Source: Haloglomus irregulare (GTDB taxonomy: Archaea > Halobacteriota > Halobacteria > Halobacteriales > Haloarculaceae). From it: DNA of 64,000 nt. The translations under genes and the position numbers were made by a program. Numbering within the stretch: the stretch's first letter is position 1; each line of letters starts with the position of its first letter. Location of the stretch: the NCBI RefSeq assembly GCF_007421925.1, contig NZ_QMDX01000002.1:380281-444280 (forward strand), given 5' to 3'. Shown here one piece after another: positions 53,411-62,611 of the stretch. The notes under the pieces are model-generated. The model had not been told where the DNA came from and ran no database searches. It was given only the letters and a program-made list of their open reading frames with translations.

Positions 53411-54314
53411 ATCCAGTGGTCGAACGAGTGGGGTAGAACGTCACGGACTGCCCCCCGCGCAGCAGGTCCCGGTATGACGATTCGTACTCGCGCCACCGTT
53501 CCGTACCGACTCGTCCGACTGTGATCCGCCGGGCGTTCCTGATGACATCGGCGACCTCGGCCCGGCGTAACGTCCGCATCCTGTGCCCCTCTGGTGGCGC
53601 GAGTTCCGCCAGTCGCCACTCGGCATCGACGTATCTCGCGTGGACACCTGGTCTACGTCGGTGGCGAACGGTCCTCAGCCAGACGCTGGCGACCTGTAGC
53701 AATCCGAAGCGAGACGTTCGCGATCCGGATCGCTGATACTCGGCTGAGCCGACGTCCAAGATCGCGGTAGTGGGACTCCATCCGGGATATGCGGTTCATG
53801 GCCTCTTATGGCTGATTATACCGAATGTAGATGCTCAATAATAATTTTCAGTGGTTTCTCGGGCCCATTGTGGAGATATCCCGTTGTGATCCGATACACC
53901 GGAGTGACAACTCGGACCCCCGCCCCCTACGGACATCGCAACGGATGGTCTCCGGAGGGTCCCGCGCCCCGAGGCAGTATCACGCCCGGGAGACCGGGAT
54001 TCGACGGCTCATCGATGCTCTCCTCACCCCAAGGGCGAACGACTCCGGTGCGTCCACCGCAAGCGCCGCCCCGGGACTGGGGCGATTCGGCGACTGGCTG
54101 GAGGATCGCGGTGCCGAGATTCTCGACGCTCCGGCGGAGACCGGGAAGGCCGCAACGGCCCCCCGCTGGGGACGGATCCGTCCCGACCGAGGTACGTTCC
54201 ATGTCGGGGGCAAGGCTACCACGGCCGGGAAGCAGTGGCAGTACGCGTCCATCCCCCTGTCCGCCCACGACCATCGAACCGGACGTCCGCTTGCAGCTTA
54301 CCAGCGAGTTCCCC
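53411..54314. other. 904 bases with no intact gene
   Basis: A leftward frame at 53411-53759 carries a protein-like stretch, VDAEWRLAELAPPEGHRM then ADVIRNARRITVGRVGTERW, but runs into the deaminase wreck in a different frame. It could be a remnant of an upstream gene. An AT-rich spot near 53815-53850 may be an old promoter. The rest is empty. Confidence 0.35.
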
Positions 54315-54428
54315 TCACTCCCGACCGTCCAGCGCGTTCTTCCAGCTCGGGTAGCAGCCGTAGGCGGCGATGAGACTGATCACCACGCCGGCAGCGATCA
54401 TCAGCCGGTCCGCGTTGGCGTCGTCCAT
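54315..54428 (-). CDS. 37-residue single-helix membrane protein
   Basis: From ATG 54428: acidic MDDANADR, one membrane helix LMIAAGVVISLIAAYGCYP, and a short charged end. The organisation is common for tiny haloarchaeal membrane peptides, and the frame ends cleanly. The function is unknown. Confidence 0.4.
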   Translation of the reverse strand: MDDANADRLMIAAGVVISLIAAYGCYPSWKNALDGRE

Positions 54429-54676
54429 ACACCGCGTACGACTGCCATGACAAAGCCGTTTCCCCTCGCGATCGGACGGGACAGTCGAGTGGACCGAGCG
54501 GGCAGTTCGGGAGAGGGATACCCAGCCGGAGCGGGGGACGTGACGAGGGAGCGAGAGTGCGGGCAGGGAGTGAACTCGGACGGGTCGAGGGGGCCGCCGC
54601 GCGGCGTGGACCGGGACGAAGCGGCGCGACGGGCCGCCATGCGAAAGGGTTTGACCGTACGAGCCGTTCTTCGCTT

Positions 54677-54898
54677 GTGAGCGCCTCAACCGAGGACGTC
54701 GCGGCCGACATCGACACGAACAGCTTCGGACCAACGGCAGTAGCGTCACTCGCCTCCGTCGGCTTGGCCCTGTACTTCTACTACGTGCGTGGGGACAAGC
54801 AGCGCGGGCAGTTCGTCGGCTTCTGGCCCGTCACCATCCTGGCGTTCGCCTCGTTCCTCAAGCTCGAGGAGATCAAGGAACTGCTGGAGGAGGACTAA
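54677..54898 (+). CDS. 73-residue two-helix membrane protein
   Basis: From GTG 54677: an acidic head (STEDVAADIDTN), two helices, TAVASLASVGLALYFYYV and FVGFWPVTILAFASFLKL, joined by a basic loop RGDKQRGQ, and an acidic tail EEIKELLEED. The halophilic composition supports coding. Family not recognised. Confidence 0.6.
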   Translation: MSASTEDVAADIDTNSFGPTAVASLASVGLALYFYYVRGDKQRGQFVGFWPVTILAFASFLKLEEIKELLEED

Positions 54899-55303
54899 CC
54901 CCCGACACCGGATAGGACCGACGGGCCGGGCCGGGGCCAGCGGACCATCGGCTCTCTCCCTGCCGACACCACGGCGACCCGCGCCCGGGAGTGCGAGGCT
55001 CTCTCGGTGAGCATCTGCCACGGTCCTCCCGGTCTCAGGTAGTGTGCGGACCGTTCGGGCAGGAGTGATGACTGGTGTGGCCGATCCGGGGAGAGCCGTC
55101 CGTCCTCCATGACTGCAACAGCGGCGGATCACGGCGGCGGTGGTTTCATCCGGCAGATGGCGTCCGGCATCTCGGGTAGTCTCTCGTGGACGAGCGACGC
55201 TCCGATGTGACCCCGAACCGGTCAGTCCGTTGCATCGTCGCTGGCCTCTCTCAACGGACCACCGGTGGCCGGCCGCCCACACCCTTTCCCGTGTGACGAC
55301 CCA
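54899..55303. other. 405 bases with no gene seen
   Basis: Frames here are Arg-rich or broken. No repeat, RNA gene or promoter is convincing. Confidence 0.45.
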
Positions 55304-55744
55304 ATGGTTGAGTACCCAGACATGTGTCCTGCAGACGCCTCCGAGCGACAGCCCGCGGACGTCGAGGAGGCCCCACAGATCCAGTGTGATGCCTGCGAGT
55401 CCGCACTTCACTCGGCCACCAGCCGGACGGTGTCGTTCCTGCTCCTCGAACAGGTGGTGGTCCCGGTAGTTGGCTGTGACGCCCACCTCGAACGGTTCGC
55501 CTCCGTTTGCGGGTTCACGACCGACGGACGGGCCTCGCTCATCGAGCACCGGCCGGCTGGCGGCATCACGTGTCCCAGCTGCCGGCTCGCCGTGACCAAC
55601 CCGAAACAGCCCCTGATTCCCGTACAGGACGGAGCCGTCACGCTCCTCGCCTGCGCGGAGCACCAGGCCGAACTCGTCGGCCGGTTCCGAACCGGCCTCG
55701 ATACGGCACAGCAGCTCGCGGCGTCGCTCGATTCGCCCGAGTGA
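55304..55744 (+). CDS. Cys-rich zinc-binding-type protein, unknown
   Basis: 146 residues from ATG 55304; ATG 55322 is an alternative start. Cysteine knuckles are QCDACESAL (about 27-35) and ITCPSCRLAV (about 87-96). Cys-x-x-His pairs in VVGCDAHLERF and LLACAEHQAEL look like two repeats of one zinc module, each ~60 residues. Composition is acidic and halophilic. Function unknown; protein-protein binding is a guess. It stands alone between two empty stretches. Confidence 0.65.
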   Translation: MVEYPDMCPADASERQPADVEEAPQIQCDACESALHSATSRTVSFLLLEQVVVPVVGCDAHLERFASVCGFTTDGRASLIEHRPAGGITCPSCRLAVTNPKQPLIPVQDGAVTLLACAEHQAELVGRFRTGLDTAQQLAASLDSPE

Positions 55745-56157
55745 CCCGCGTTCGATCCGGTTCCCGACGGCCCGTTCCCGCCGGGGACCGGGACGGACGG
55801 TCGACACGAGAGGACGGACGACGTGCTCGTGTCGTGGGCGAGAGCGTGGCTCGACCCCGTGGCACGCGGCTCGTCCCCTCCTGAGCCGGGGCGAACTCCC
55901 CCACCACAGAGGGGTCCGCTCGGATCGAGTGCTTCCTGTGCGGCTATGTTTGCCCGGATCGTACTCGTCCCACAGCGATGGCGATGGCCCCGGGAACGGG
56001 TCGGTACGTCGTGCCACGGGCCCCAGCGTCGTGGGGATACCCCGTCCGGGCGGTTGTGGACGGTTGCCATGCCGATAGCTAGAGCCCGGGTCCACCGGTG
56101 TGTGCGAGATAGTAGCGTCCGGCTACAGGGAGCGTCCGTCGCAGGATACGGGTAACG
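55745..56157. other. 413 bases with no gene seen
   Basis: No frame with halophilic composition. The last ~60 bases, with a GTGTGCGAGATAGTAG stretch, may hold the promoter of the next gene. Confidence 0.45.
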
Positions 56158-56526
56158 ATGTCACAGTCGAACTCGACCCGTTCCTTCCAGCGACCAGCGG
56201 TCGACAGCGGCACGGATTCGCGAACCGGCGACGACCCGGCGGTCGACACGACGGAGGTCCTCTCGCTGCTGAGCGACGAGTACGCCCGGGAGGTGCTGAA
56301 CGTGCTCGTCGGGGAGCCGCTCTCGGCGCGGGCGCTCTCCGAGCGGCTGGACATGTCACGGCCGACCATCTACCGCCGACTGGACCGGCTCGAATCCGCC
56401 GGCGTCATCCGGAGTTCGATGATACTCGATCCCGACGGGCACCACCGGAAACGGTTCTCCGTCGTCGTCGACCGCATGCAACTCCTGCTCGACCCCGACG
56501 GGATCAGCCTCGAAGTCGGGGAGTAG
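56158..56526 (+). CDS. Winged helix-turn-helix transcriptional regulator (ArsR-like)
   Basis: 122 residues. After an acidic ~28-residue head, the wHTH spans about 30-95: VLSLLSDEYAREVLNVLVGEP, LSARALSERLDMSRPTIYRRL as helices 2-3, and DRLESAGVIRSSMILD as the end of the recognition helix and the wing. No cysteine metal site, so it is not a metal sensor. It is followed by the sensor-domain gene 341 bases later, whose promoter has a symmetric operator-like repeat. Confidence 0.85.
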   Translation: MSQSNSTRSFQRPAVDSGTDSRTGDDPAVDTTEVLSLLSDEYAREVLNVLVGEPLSARALSERLDMSRPTIYRRLDRLESAGVIRSSMILDPDGHHRKRFSVVVDRMQLLLDPDGISLEVGE

Positions 56527-56779
56527 CCACACGTATCCGGGACGCGCCCGCATCCCGACACCGGTTCGGCGTTCCCGTCGGGGTGCCCAGCCGAGCGCAC
56601 GCCTCTACGTACTCACCCCCAGCGGGGGGCGACTCGCTGTCGTGGGGTCCGGACCGGGACCGGGACCGACGAGTCGCGACGCCCGTCTCTTGGCCTCGCG
56701 ACGACCCTTCGAGCCCGTCCTCCGCTCTGCCGTCGGGCGACTGTGTCCGGATGCTGCAGTCGCATCGCCAGTCCTCGCG

Positions 56780-56814
56780 GGAAACTCGTATATAAAACTG
56801 TCGACCGAGTTTCC
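56780..56814 (+). promoter_or_regulatory. TATA box bracketed by a perfect 9-base inverted repeat
   Basis: GGAAACTCG (56780-56788) and CGAGTTTCC (56806-56814) flank the TATA element TATATAAAA (from about 56789). A dimer bound here would cover the promoter of the membrane sensor gene starting at 56868. The rest of the 56527-56867 gap holds no gene. Confidence 0.6.
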
Positions 56815-56867
56815 ACCCCGACAGGACCGCTCCGGCTCTTATCCACCGTCCGGGCAATGGACGGAAC

Positions 56868-57575
56868 ATGAGTCAACAGACTCAAACGAACGCGTCCGCG
56901 GGACACGGCTCGCTGGCTCGGCGTGCGCTCGGCGTCGGCTTCCGCGGCGAGACGTACCGTAACCTACTGTACCTGCTCGCCCGGTTCCCGCTGGGTATCG
57001 CCTACTTCACCGTGCTCGTGACCGGACTCAGTCTGGGGGTGTCGCTGGCACCGCTCCTCGTCGGGATCCCGATACTGGGCGGGGTCCTCGCACTCGGGGG
57101 GTACATCGGCGTGTTCGAGGCGTGGTTGCTCCGCCGGTTCCGGAACAGTACGGTGACTCACGACCCCGCCGACCCCGGCGAACTGCCGGCGGTCGACTAC
57201 CTGAAGACGGTCGCGACGGACCCGCGTAACTACCTGCTGGTCGCGTTCGCGCTCGCGTCGTTCGTCATCGGCATCAACCTGTTCGTGGCCATCACGGTCC
57301 TGTTCACGCTGGCGTTCACGCTCGTCATCGCGCCGGCAGTGTACTGGATACCCGGCGTCGAATACGGTGTGACGAACGCCGAGACCGTGGAACTGGGGCC
57401 GGCATCCGTCGACACGACGACCCTGGCCGGGACCGGGGTCGACACGCTCCCCGAGGCGCTGCTGGCGTCACTGCTCGGGGTCGTCGTCTGCCTGATCGGA
57501 CTGCACGCGTCGAACCTGACGGCGAACCTGCTCGGTGGCGCGACCGAGCGTCTCCTCCGGGCCGGGTCGGACTGA
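56868..57575 (+). CDS. Membrane sensor-domain protein (putative sensor, PF13796-like)
   Basis: 235 residues with four membrane segments. The signature stretch is ETYRNLLYLLARFPLGIAYF and then VTGLSLGVSLAPLLVGIPILG, followed by VFEAWLLRRF and the YLKTVATDPRNYLLVAFAL repeat-like second half. In Halobacteria and Actinobacteria this domain is usually fused to or beside a kinase or HTH regulator. Here the winged-helix gene precedes it and a histidine kinase is convergent. It probably senses the membrane state; the ligand is unknown. Confidence 0.85.
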   Translation: MSQQTQTNASAGHGSLARRALGVGFRGETYRNLLYLLARFPLGIAYFTVLVTGLSLGVSLAPLLVGIPILGGVLALGGYIGVFEAWLLRRFRNSTVTHDPADPGELPAVDYLKTVATDPRNYLLVAFALASFVIGINLFVAITVLFTLAFTLVIAPAVYWIPGVEYGVTNAETVELGPASVDTTTLAGTGVDTLPEALLASLLGVVVCLIGLHASNLTANLLGGATERLLRAGSD

Positions 57576-57669
57576 CTCGGGCACCGGCGATCGACGGTAC
57601 GCCGGCCGCCCCGGTCGACCGGTCGCGGTTCCCGTTCTGGCGCTCCCGAACCCGGCGTCGGGGTGCTCC

Positions 57670-59304
57670 TCAGTCGTCGTCCGTCGAGACGCCGGGAAGC
57701 GTGACCGTGACCGCTGTGCCGCCGAGATCGCTCTCGTCGAACGACAGCGACCCACCCACGGTCTGGACGACCCAGTTCGCCCCCCAGAGGCCGAGGCCGC
57801 TGGCGTGTTCGAGCGGCAGCTCCTCGCCCGACTCGATCACCGCCTGTTCGGACTCGGGAATCCCTGGGCCGTCGTCCGCGACGACGAGACGGAGGCCCGA
57901 TTCGGCTCGCTCACCGCGCACTGCGACGCGCGGTGACGGCGCGTCGTTGTGTTCGACGGCGTTCTCGACGAGATGTCTGAGCGCGTACCGACACCGCGCC
58001 CGGTCGATGCTGACGGTCGTCTCGGGCGCCGTGACGGTTACCTCGGCGTCCGTCCCGGCCGTCGCGTCGGCGGCGATGTCCTCGAGGAACGAGGACAGCG
58101 CGGTCCCGGTCCGGTCGGTCGTGGACCGTTCCATGAGCTGCTGGACGCGTCGCGCCTCCTCGCTGATCTCGCCGAGTCGGTCCACGCCCGCGACCGCCGG
58201 GTCGAGGCCGGCCTCCTCGGTGTATGCACGGATCACGTCCAGTTCGTTCCTGACGTTGTGCCGGAGGATGCGGTTGAGCACGGCCAGTCGCTGGCGCCGG
58301 ATCTCACGGTCGGTCACGTCGAAGAGCGTCACAGTGTACCCGAACGTCTCGTCGTGCCCGTCGGCGAGCGGCGAGACACTGGGTTCGAACTGCCTGCGCC
58401 CGGTCGCCGTCCGATAGGTGACGGTCTTGCGCTCGGTCAGCGCCGCTATCGAGTGCTCGGTCACGTCCGCCAGCGTGTCGATGTCGCCGAAGACCCGCTC
58501 GGCCAGGTCGTTGACCCGGACCACCCGTGTTCGGTCATCGAGGACGAGTATCGCCTCGTCGGTTTCGGTCAGTGCCGCTCGCTCGCCCAGCCGGCGTGTC
58601 GCCGGCACACGGGTCAGGACATCGTACCGCGTGACGCCAAGTGCCAGACTCGCGGCGACCACGGCGAAGGCGCCGCTCACGAGCAGGTCGTTCACCAGCG
58701 GTGTCGCGGGGCGGGTCGCCTGGACGGTGAACACGTACTCGCCGATCGGCAACGCGACGACCACGCCCTGTCCCGTCGGTAGTCGGTCGTGTCGGTAGGT
58801 CGTGACGACGGCGCCGCCGATCAGGGCGAACACGAGCAACAGCAGACCCAGGGCGACGACGGACTGGACGGTCCCTATCGCATCGAGCCCGCCTTCGCCT
58901 ATCGGTCCGGTGTCGAGCCGTCCCTCGTCGGCGAGCACGCCAACGACGTTCACACAGACGAGGACCGTCACGATGACCGCCCCCGCGACCACTCGTCCGC
59001 GCGTAACGTATCGCCCGAGTCCGACGTATCTGGCCGCAAATATCAACCACGGGACGGCCACGACGAGGAGGCTGGCCCTGGCGTTCAGCCGCGTCGCGAG
59101 CGGGGTCACCAACCGGAGGCCAGCGTGGACCAGTCCGAGCCCCGCGACCGCCGCCGCCAGAGCGATAAAGGGGCGGGCGAGTCCGGTACGGACCTCCCCG
59201 CAGTGGAGCCGCCGGTATACCGACACCCCCACCATCCCCGCGGCGACCCCACTCGCTATCGGGACCGCGACCCTGAGCAGCGTCAGCGGACCGAACTGGA
59301 ACAC
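57670..59304 (-). CDS. Membrane-bound histidine kinase with 7TM-like N-terminus and PAS domain
   Basis: 544 residues from GTG 59304. The frame runs to 59727, but that part is Arg/Pro-rich and rejected. About seven membrane helices span residues 5-230. A PAS domain follows (ETDEAILVLDDRTRVVRVNDLAERVF). The H-box is NRILRHNVRNELDVIRAYTEEA with His349. The ATPase domain has HLVENAVEHNDAP and VADDGPGIPESEQ, then the G-box ASGLGLWGANWVVQTVGG. It is convergent with the sensor-domain gene. Confidence 0.88.
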   Translation of the reverse strand: MFQFGPLTLLRVAVPIASGVAAGMVGVSVYRRLHCGEVRTGLARPFIALAAAVAGLGLVHAGLRLVTPLATRLNARASLLVVAVPWLIFAARYVGLGRYVTRGRVVAGAVIVTVLVCVNVVGVLADEGRLDTGPIGEGGLDAIGTVQSVVALGLLLLVFALIGGAVVTTYRHDRLPTGQGVVVALPIGEYVFTVQATRPATPLVNDLLVSGAFAVVAASLALGVTRYDVLTRVPATRRLGERAALTETDEAILVLDDRTRVVRVNDLAERVFGDIDTLADVTEHSIAALTERKTVTYRTATGRRQFEPSVSPLADGHDETFGYTVTLFDVTDREIRRQRLAVLNRILRHNVRNELDVIRAYTEEAGLDPAVAGVDRLGEISEEARRVQQLMERSTTDRTGTALSSFLEDIAADATAGTDAEVTVTAPETTVSIDRARCRYALRHLVENAVEHNDAPSPRVAVRGERAESGLRLVVADDGPGIPESEQAVIESGEELPLEHASGLGLWGANWVVQTVGGSLSFDESDLGGTAVTVTLPGVSTDDD

Positions 59305-59845
59305 CGTACCCGACCTGGCGGCTTCGGCCTCAAACCGGTTGCGGACGGTTGCCCCGGCCCCGGCACGCGGACCGAACGTCCACCGCTGCCGGCGGTGGGT
59401 ACCGGTGCTCGGCGGTGTCGCGTCGTCGCTCCCGTCCCGTCCGCCGTACGGCCGACCGGGGCCCCGGCGTGAGTCCAACCGGGCAGGGACGGCGGCCGCT
59501 GCGGTCGGGGCAGAACACCAGGACGACCCCGTCGCCGCTCGACGACCGGGTCGCAGGACCACGCGGACACCGACGCTCGCCTCCCCGTCGTCGCCGTGTC
59601 GATTCGGGGGCTGGCGGCTGTCGGCCGCCGTCCCGACCCACATTCGGGGGACAGATGGCTGGTCGAACAGTCCACAACTCCTATGACGGACGTTTTCGAT
59701 ATTACTAGAGTGTTCGGCTATGGGCACAGGGGCCTAACGGTACTGCCATGACAGCGATCCAACCCCCCGCCGCGCCGACCGACGGGCCGTGCTCGGCGAT
59801 CGGTAGTCCGATACCGCGCTCGCGGTCGACAGATCGGTGGCCGTT
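59305..59845. other. 541-base divergent region between two histidine kinases
   Basis: The open leftward frame here is an Arg-rich extension I reject. An AT-rich GATATTACTAGAG near 59697 could be part of a promoter. If it drives the leftward kinase, its leader would be about 380 bases, which is unusual. Confidence 0.35.
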
Positions 59846-60970
59846 ATGAGTGACGAGCGCGAGGCCCGACACGGAGACGCGCGGACGACGGTCCCGATCG
59901 GTGCGTTCCCGGACCCGATCCTGGGGTACGAACGCCGGGCGGGGTCACTAGTCATCGTGGACCGAAACCCTCCCTTCGAACGGGTGTTCGAGTCGGTCCC
60001 GGCCGGGGCAACGGTCAGCGAGTGGGCAACGACCGCGACCGGTGCCGACGACCAGTCGGTCGCGGAACTCCACACGGCCCTCGCCGACGGGCGTCGAGTC
60101 GACACGGTACTCGGTAACGGTGGACGCGCGGACTCCGGGGCGGCGTACCGACTCCGCACGCTCGCGGATACCGGCGAGAGCGAAGACGTCGACGGGCTCC
60201 TGCTAGTGACCGACGCGGGGACGACACGCTCCGCGGAGGTCGAAGTCGACCGCATCGCGAGCGTCATCAGCCACGACCTCCGGAACCCGCTCGAGGTCGC
60301 GAACATCCACCTCCGCGCCGCCCGCGAAAGCGGCGAGACGGAGCACTTCGACCAGGTCAGGCAGTCACACGACCGGATGGAACGGATCATCCGGGACGTG
60401 CTCACGCTCGCCCGCGGCGCACACGTCCTCGACGTCACCGCCGACATCGACATCGGGGACGTGGCCAGGGACGCGTGGGCGACGGTCGAGACCGAGTCGG
60501 CGTCGCTGACGGTCGCTGCGGACCTCCCCGCGACCGACGCCGACCCGGACCGGTTACAGCGCCTGTTCGAGAACCTCTTCCGCAACGCCGTCGAACACGG
60601 CTCGACGAGCCCCCCGTCACGGGCACCGGAGGACGCCGTCGAGCGCGGCTCCACGGGCAGTCGCCCCGGGGTCGACGACGCCGTCGAGACCGGACAGGAG
60701 GTGACACCACCCGAGGACGGCGTCGGGGTCCGGGTGGGACGGGTGGAGGATGGGTTCTTCGTGGCCGACGACGGCGTCGGGATTCCGCCGGCCGAGCGCG
60801 AGCGCGTGTTCGACCCGGGGTACTCCACGAACGAGACGGGCGACGGCACCGGTCTCGGCCTGACCATCGTCGAACGGATCGCCGAAGCACACGACTGGAC
60901 GGTCTCGCTCGCCACCGGGTCGGCCGGCGGCGCGAGGTTCGAGTTCCGTCCGGCGTCCACCACCGACTGA
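59846..60970 (+). CDS. Soluble histidine kinase
   Basis: 374 residues from ATG 59846. A short N-terminal PAS-like sensor (about 20-125) precedes a complete kinase core. The H-box is SVISHDLRNPLEVANIHL with His143. The ATPase domain has FENLFRNAVEHGS, a ~40-residue insertion (STSPPSRAPEDAVERG to EVTPPEDG), then VADDGVGIPPAER and GTGLGLTIVERIAEAHDW. No membrane helix. It is 24 bases from the following Bat-like regulator on the same strand and probably acts with it. Confidence 0.9.
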   Translation: MSDEREARHGDARTTVPIGAFPDPILGYERRAGSLVIVDRNPPFERVFESVPAGATVSEWATTATGADDQSVAELHTALADGRRVDTVLGNGGRADSGAAYRLRTLADTGESEDVDGLLLVTDAGTTRSAEVEVDRIASVISHDLRNPLEVANIHLRAARESGETEHFDQVRQSHDRMERIIRDVLTLARGAHVLDVTADIDIGDVARDAWATVETESASLTVAADLPATDADPDRLQRLFENLFRNAVEHGSTSPPSRAPEDAVERGSTGSRPGVDDAVETGQEVTPPEDGVGVRVGRVEDGFFVADDGVGIPPAERERVFDPGYSTNETGDGTGLGLTIVERIAEAHDWTVSLATGSAGGARFEFRPASTTD

Positions 60971-60994
60971 GCTGCGAGCGACAGACGGATCACA

Positions 60995-62608
60995 ATGACA
61001 CTCGACGACGAGGTACGAGCGGCTCCGAGCGGCGTTATCGAAACCAGTGCGGACGGTCGCGTCCTCGACGTCGACGAGACCGCGGCAGCGACGCTCGGAT
61101 CGACCGCCGAGGCACTGTGCGGGACGGACATTCGCGACGCGTTCCCACGATCGGCGGCCGGCACGCTCCGCGACGCGTTCGACGGGGGGGCGGTGACCGA
61201 CCGCTCGTTCGAGGAGTACTACCCGCGGGTCGACCGCTGGCTGGCCGTCGACGTCCACGTCGGCGAAACGGTCCTCGTGTACGTCCGTGACCGCACGGAC
61301 GGGATCGCGGAGGGGGAGCGGGCCGACCGGCTGGAGCGGCGACTCGGACGCGTCCGGGAGATCAACAGCGTCGTCGCGACCGTGCTACGGCGCGTCGTCG
61401 ATGCGTCGGACCGGAGCTCCGTCGGCGAGACGGTCTGTGAGCGACTGGGCGGAACGGACCTCTACCGGCTCGCATGGGTCGGCGAACGCGACCTCCCGGA
61501 CGAGGAGCTCAGGGAGCTGGCCGCCGCGGGGGACGCACTCGACCTCCGGACGCGGATCGGTGAGGCGCTCGGCGACGGCGAGACGCTCCCCGAACGAGCG
61601 GCGCTGGAAACCAGGGAGGCGCAACTCGTCGGTGCCATCGCCGACGAGGAGTCGATCCCGCGGGGCGTCCGGCGGGCGGCGTTCGGCCACGGCGTCCGGT
61701 CGTGTTATGCCGTCCCGCTGGCGTATCGGGGGACCACGTACGGCGTGGTGTCGGTGTACTCGGGCCGGGAGGACGGGTTCAGCGAACAGGAGCGGGCAGT
61801 GCTCGAAACGCTCGCACACGTCGGGGGGTTCGCCATCCGGGCGCTCCGACAGGAGGACCTGCTGGTCGCCGACACCGTCACCGAGGTGACCATCGATGTC
61901 GCCGACGAGGCACTCCCGCTCACCCGGGCCGCCCGGGAGGCCGACTGTCGACTCTCGCTCGACGGGGCGGTCCCCCACGGTGACGGGGCGGTCGTCTGCT
62001 ATCTGAGTGTCGACGGGACCGGCGGGGGTTCCGAGGCGGCGGCCGACGGAACCGAGGGCACGGACGACGGTTCGCGGGCGAGGCTTCGAAGGACGCTGGC
62101 CGACGACGAGGCCGTCACCGACGTGCGATGGATCCGGGAGGGCGAGGACCCGCAGTTACAGGCCACGCTCGTCGGTGAGACGCCCGCCACCACGCTCGCG
62201 GCGTGGGGTGCAAGCGTCGCGGCCGGCGAGTTCACCGCGGAGTCGGCACGCCTCGTCGCCGAGGCACCGCCGGACGCGGAGGTGCGACGGATCGTCGAGG
62301 CCGTCGACCAGACGGCCGCGGAGACGGACCTCGTGGCCAGGACGGAGACGGCCCGCGCCGGCGAGAGCGCCGAGGCGTTCCGAAACGAACTCGACGAGCG
62401 CCTGACCGACAGACAGCGAACGGTGCTGCGGACCGCGTATCTGTCCGACTACTTCGACTCGCCACGCGGGAGCACGTCCGACGAGGTGGCTGAAACGCTC
62501 GATATCGCCGGGTCGACGCTGCTGTATCACCTCCGTCGGGCACAGCAGGAACTGATCGGGGCGTACCTCGAACCCGACGACGGACCGCCCCGCCGCCTGG
62601 ACCCTTAG
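60995..62608 (+). CDS. PAS-GAF-HTH-10 regulator (bacterio-opsin activator type)
   Basis: 537 residues. A PAS-like domain (about 1-105; ETSADGRVLDVDETAAATL) is followed by a GAF domain (about 125-290; RSCYAVPLAYRGTTYGVVSVYS). The bacterio-opsin activator module (about 295-465) comes next, and a C-terminal HTH-10 (LTDRQRTVLRTAYLSDYF, then TSDEVAETLDIAGSTLLYHLRRA). No receiver domain, so it may sense a ligand itself. It follows a histidine kinase and converges on the HalX response regulator with four bases between. Confidence 0.9.
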   Translation: MTLDDEVRAAPSGVIETSADGRVLDVDETAAATLGSTAEALCGTDIRDAFPRSAAGTLRDAFDGGAVTDRSFEEYYPRVDRWLAVDVHVGETVLVYVRDRTDGIAEGERADRLERRLGRVREINSVVATVLRRVVDASDRSSVGETVCERLGGTDLYRLAWVGERDLPDEELRELAAAGDALDLRTRIGEALGDGETLPERAALETREAQLVGAIADEESIPRGVRRAAFGHGVRSCYAVPLAYRGTTYGVVSVYSGREDGFSEQERAVLETLAHVGGFAIRALRQEDLLVADTVTEVTIDVADEALPLTRAAREADCRLSLDGAVPHGDGAVVCYLSVDGTGGGSEAAADGTEGTDDGSRARLRRTLADDEAVTDVRWIREGEDPQLQATLVGETPATTLAAWGASVAAGEFTAESARLVAEAPPDAEVRRIVEAVDQTAAETDLVARTETARAGESAEAFRNELDERLTDRQRTVLRTAYLSDYFDSPRGSTSDEVAETLDIAGSTLLYHLRRAQQELIGAYLEPDDGPPRRLDP

Positions 62609-62611
62609 CGC

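Noticed and set aside
53046-53759. 237-codon leftward frame as one protein
   Set aside because: It joins an unrelated upstream stretch to part of the deaminase in a single frame that skips the deaminase's other pieces; the deaminase reading explains it better.
53808-54680. 290-codon rightward frame
   Set aside because: Pro/Arg/Ser-rich throughout, no family mark, overlaps the credible 37-residue leftward gene.
37768-56157. Integrated element with attachment sites at tRNA-Thr
   Set aside because: No repeat of the tRNA 3' end, no integrase and no transposase was seen in the window; only the gene-poor character supports an island.
59305-59727. N-terminal extension of the 7TM-like histidine kinase
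   Set aside because: The added 141 residues are Arg/Pro/Ser-rich and unlike haloarchaeal proteins; the first membrane helix starts just after GTG 59304.
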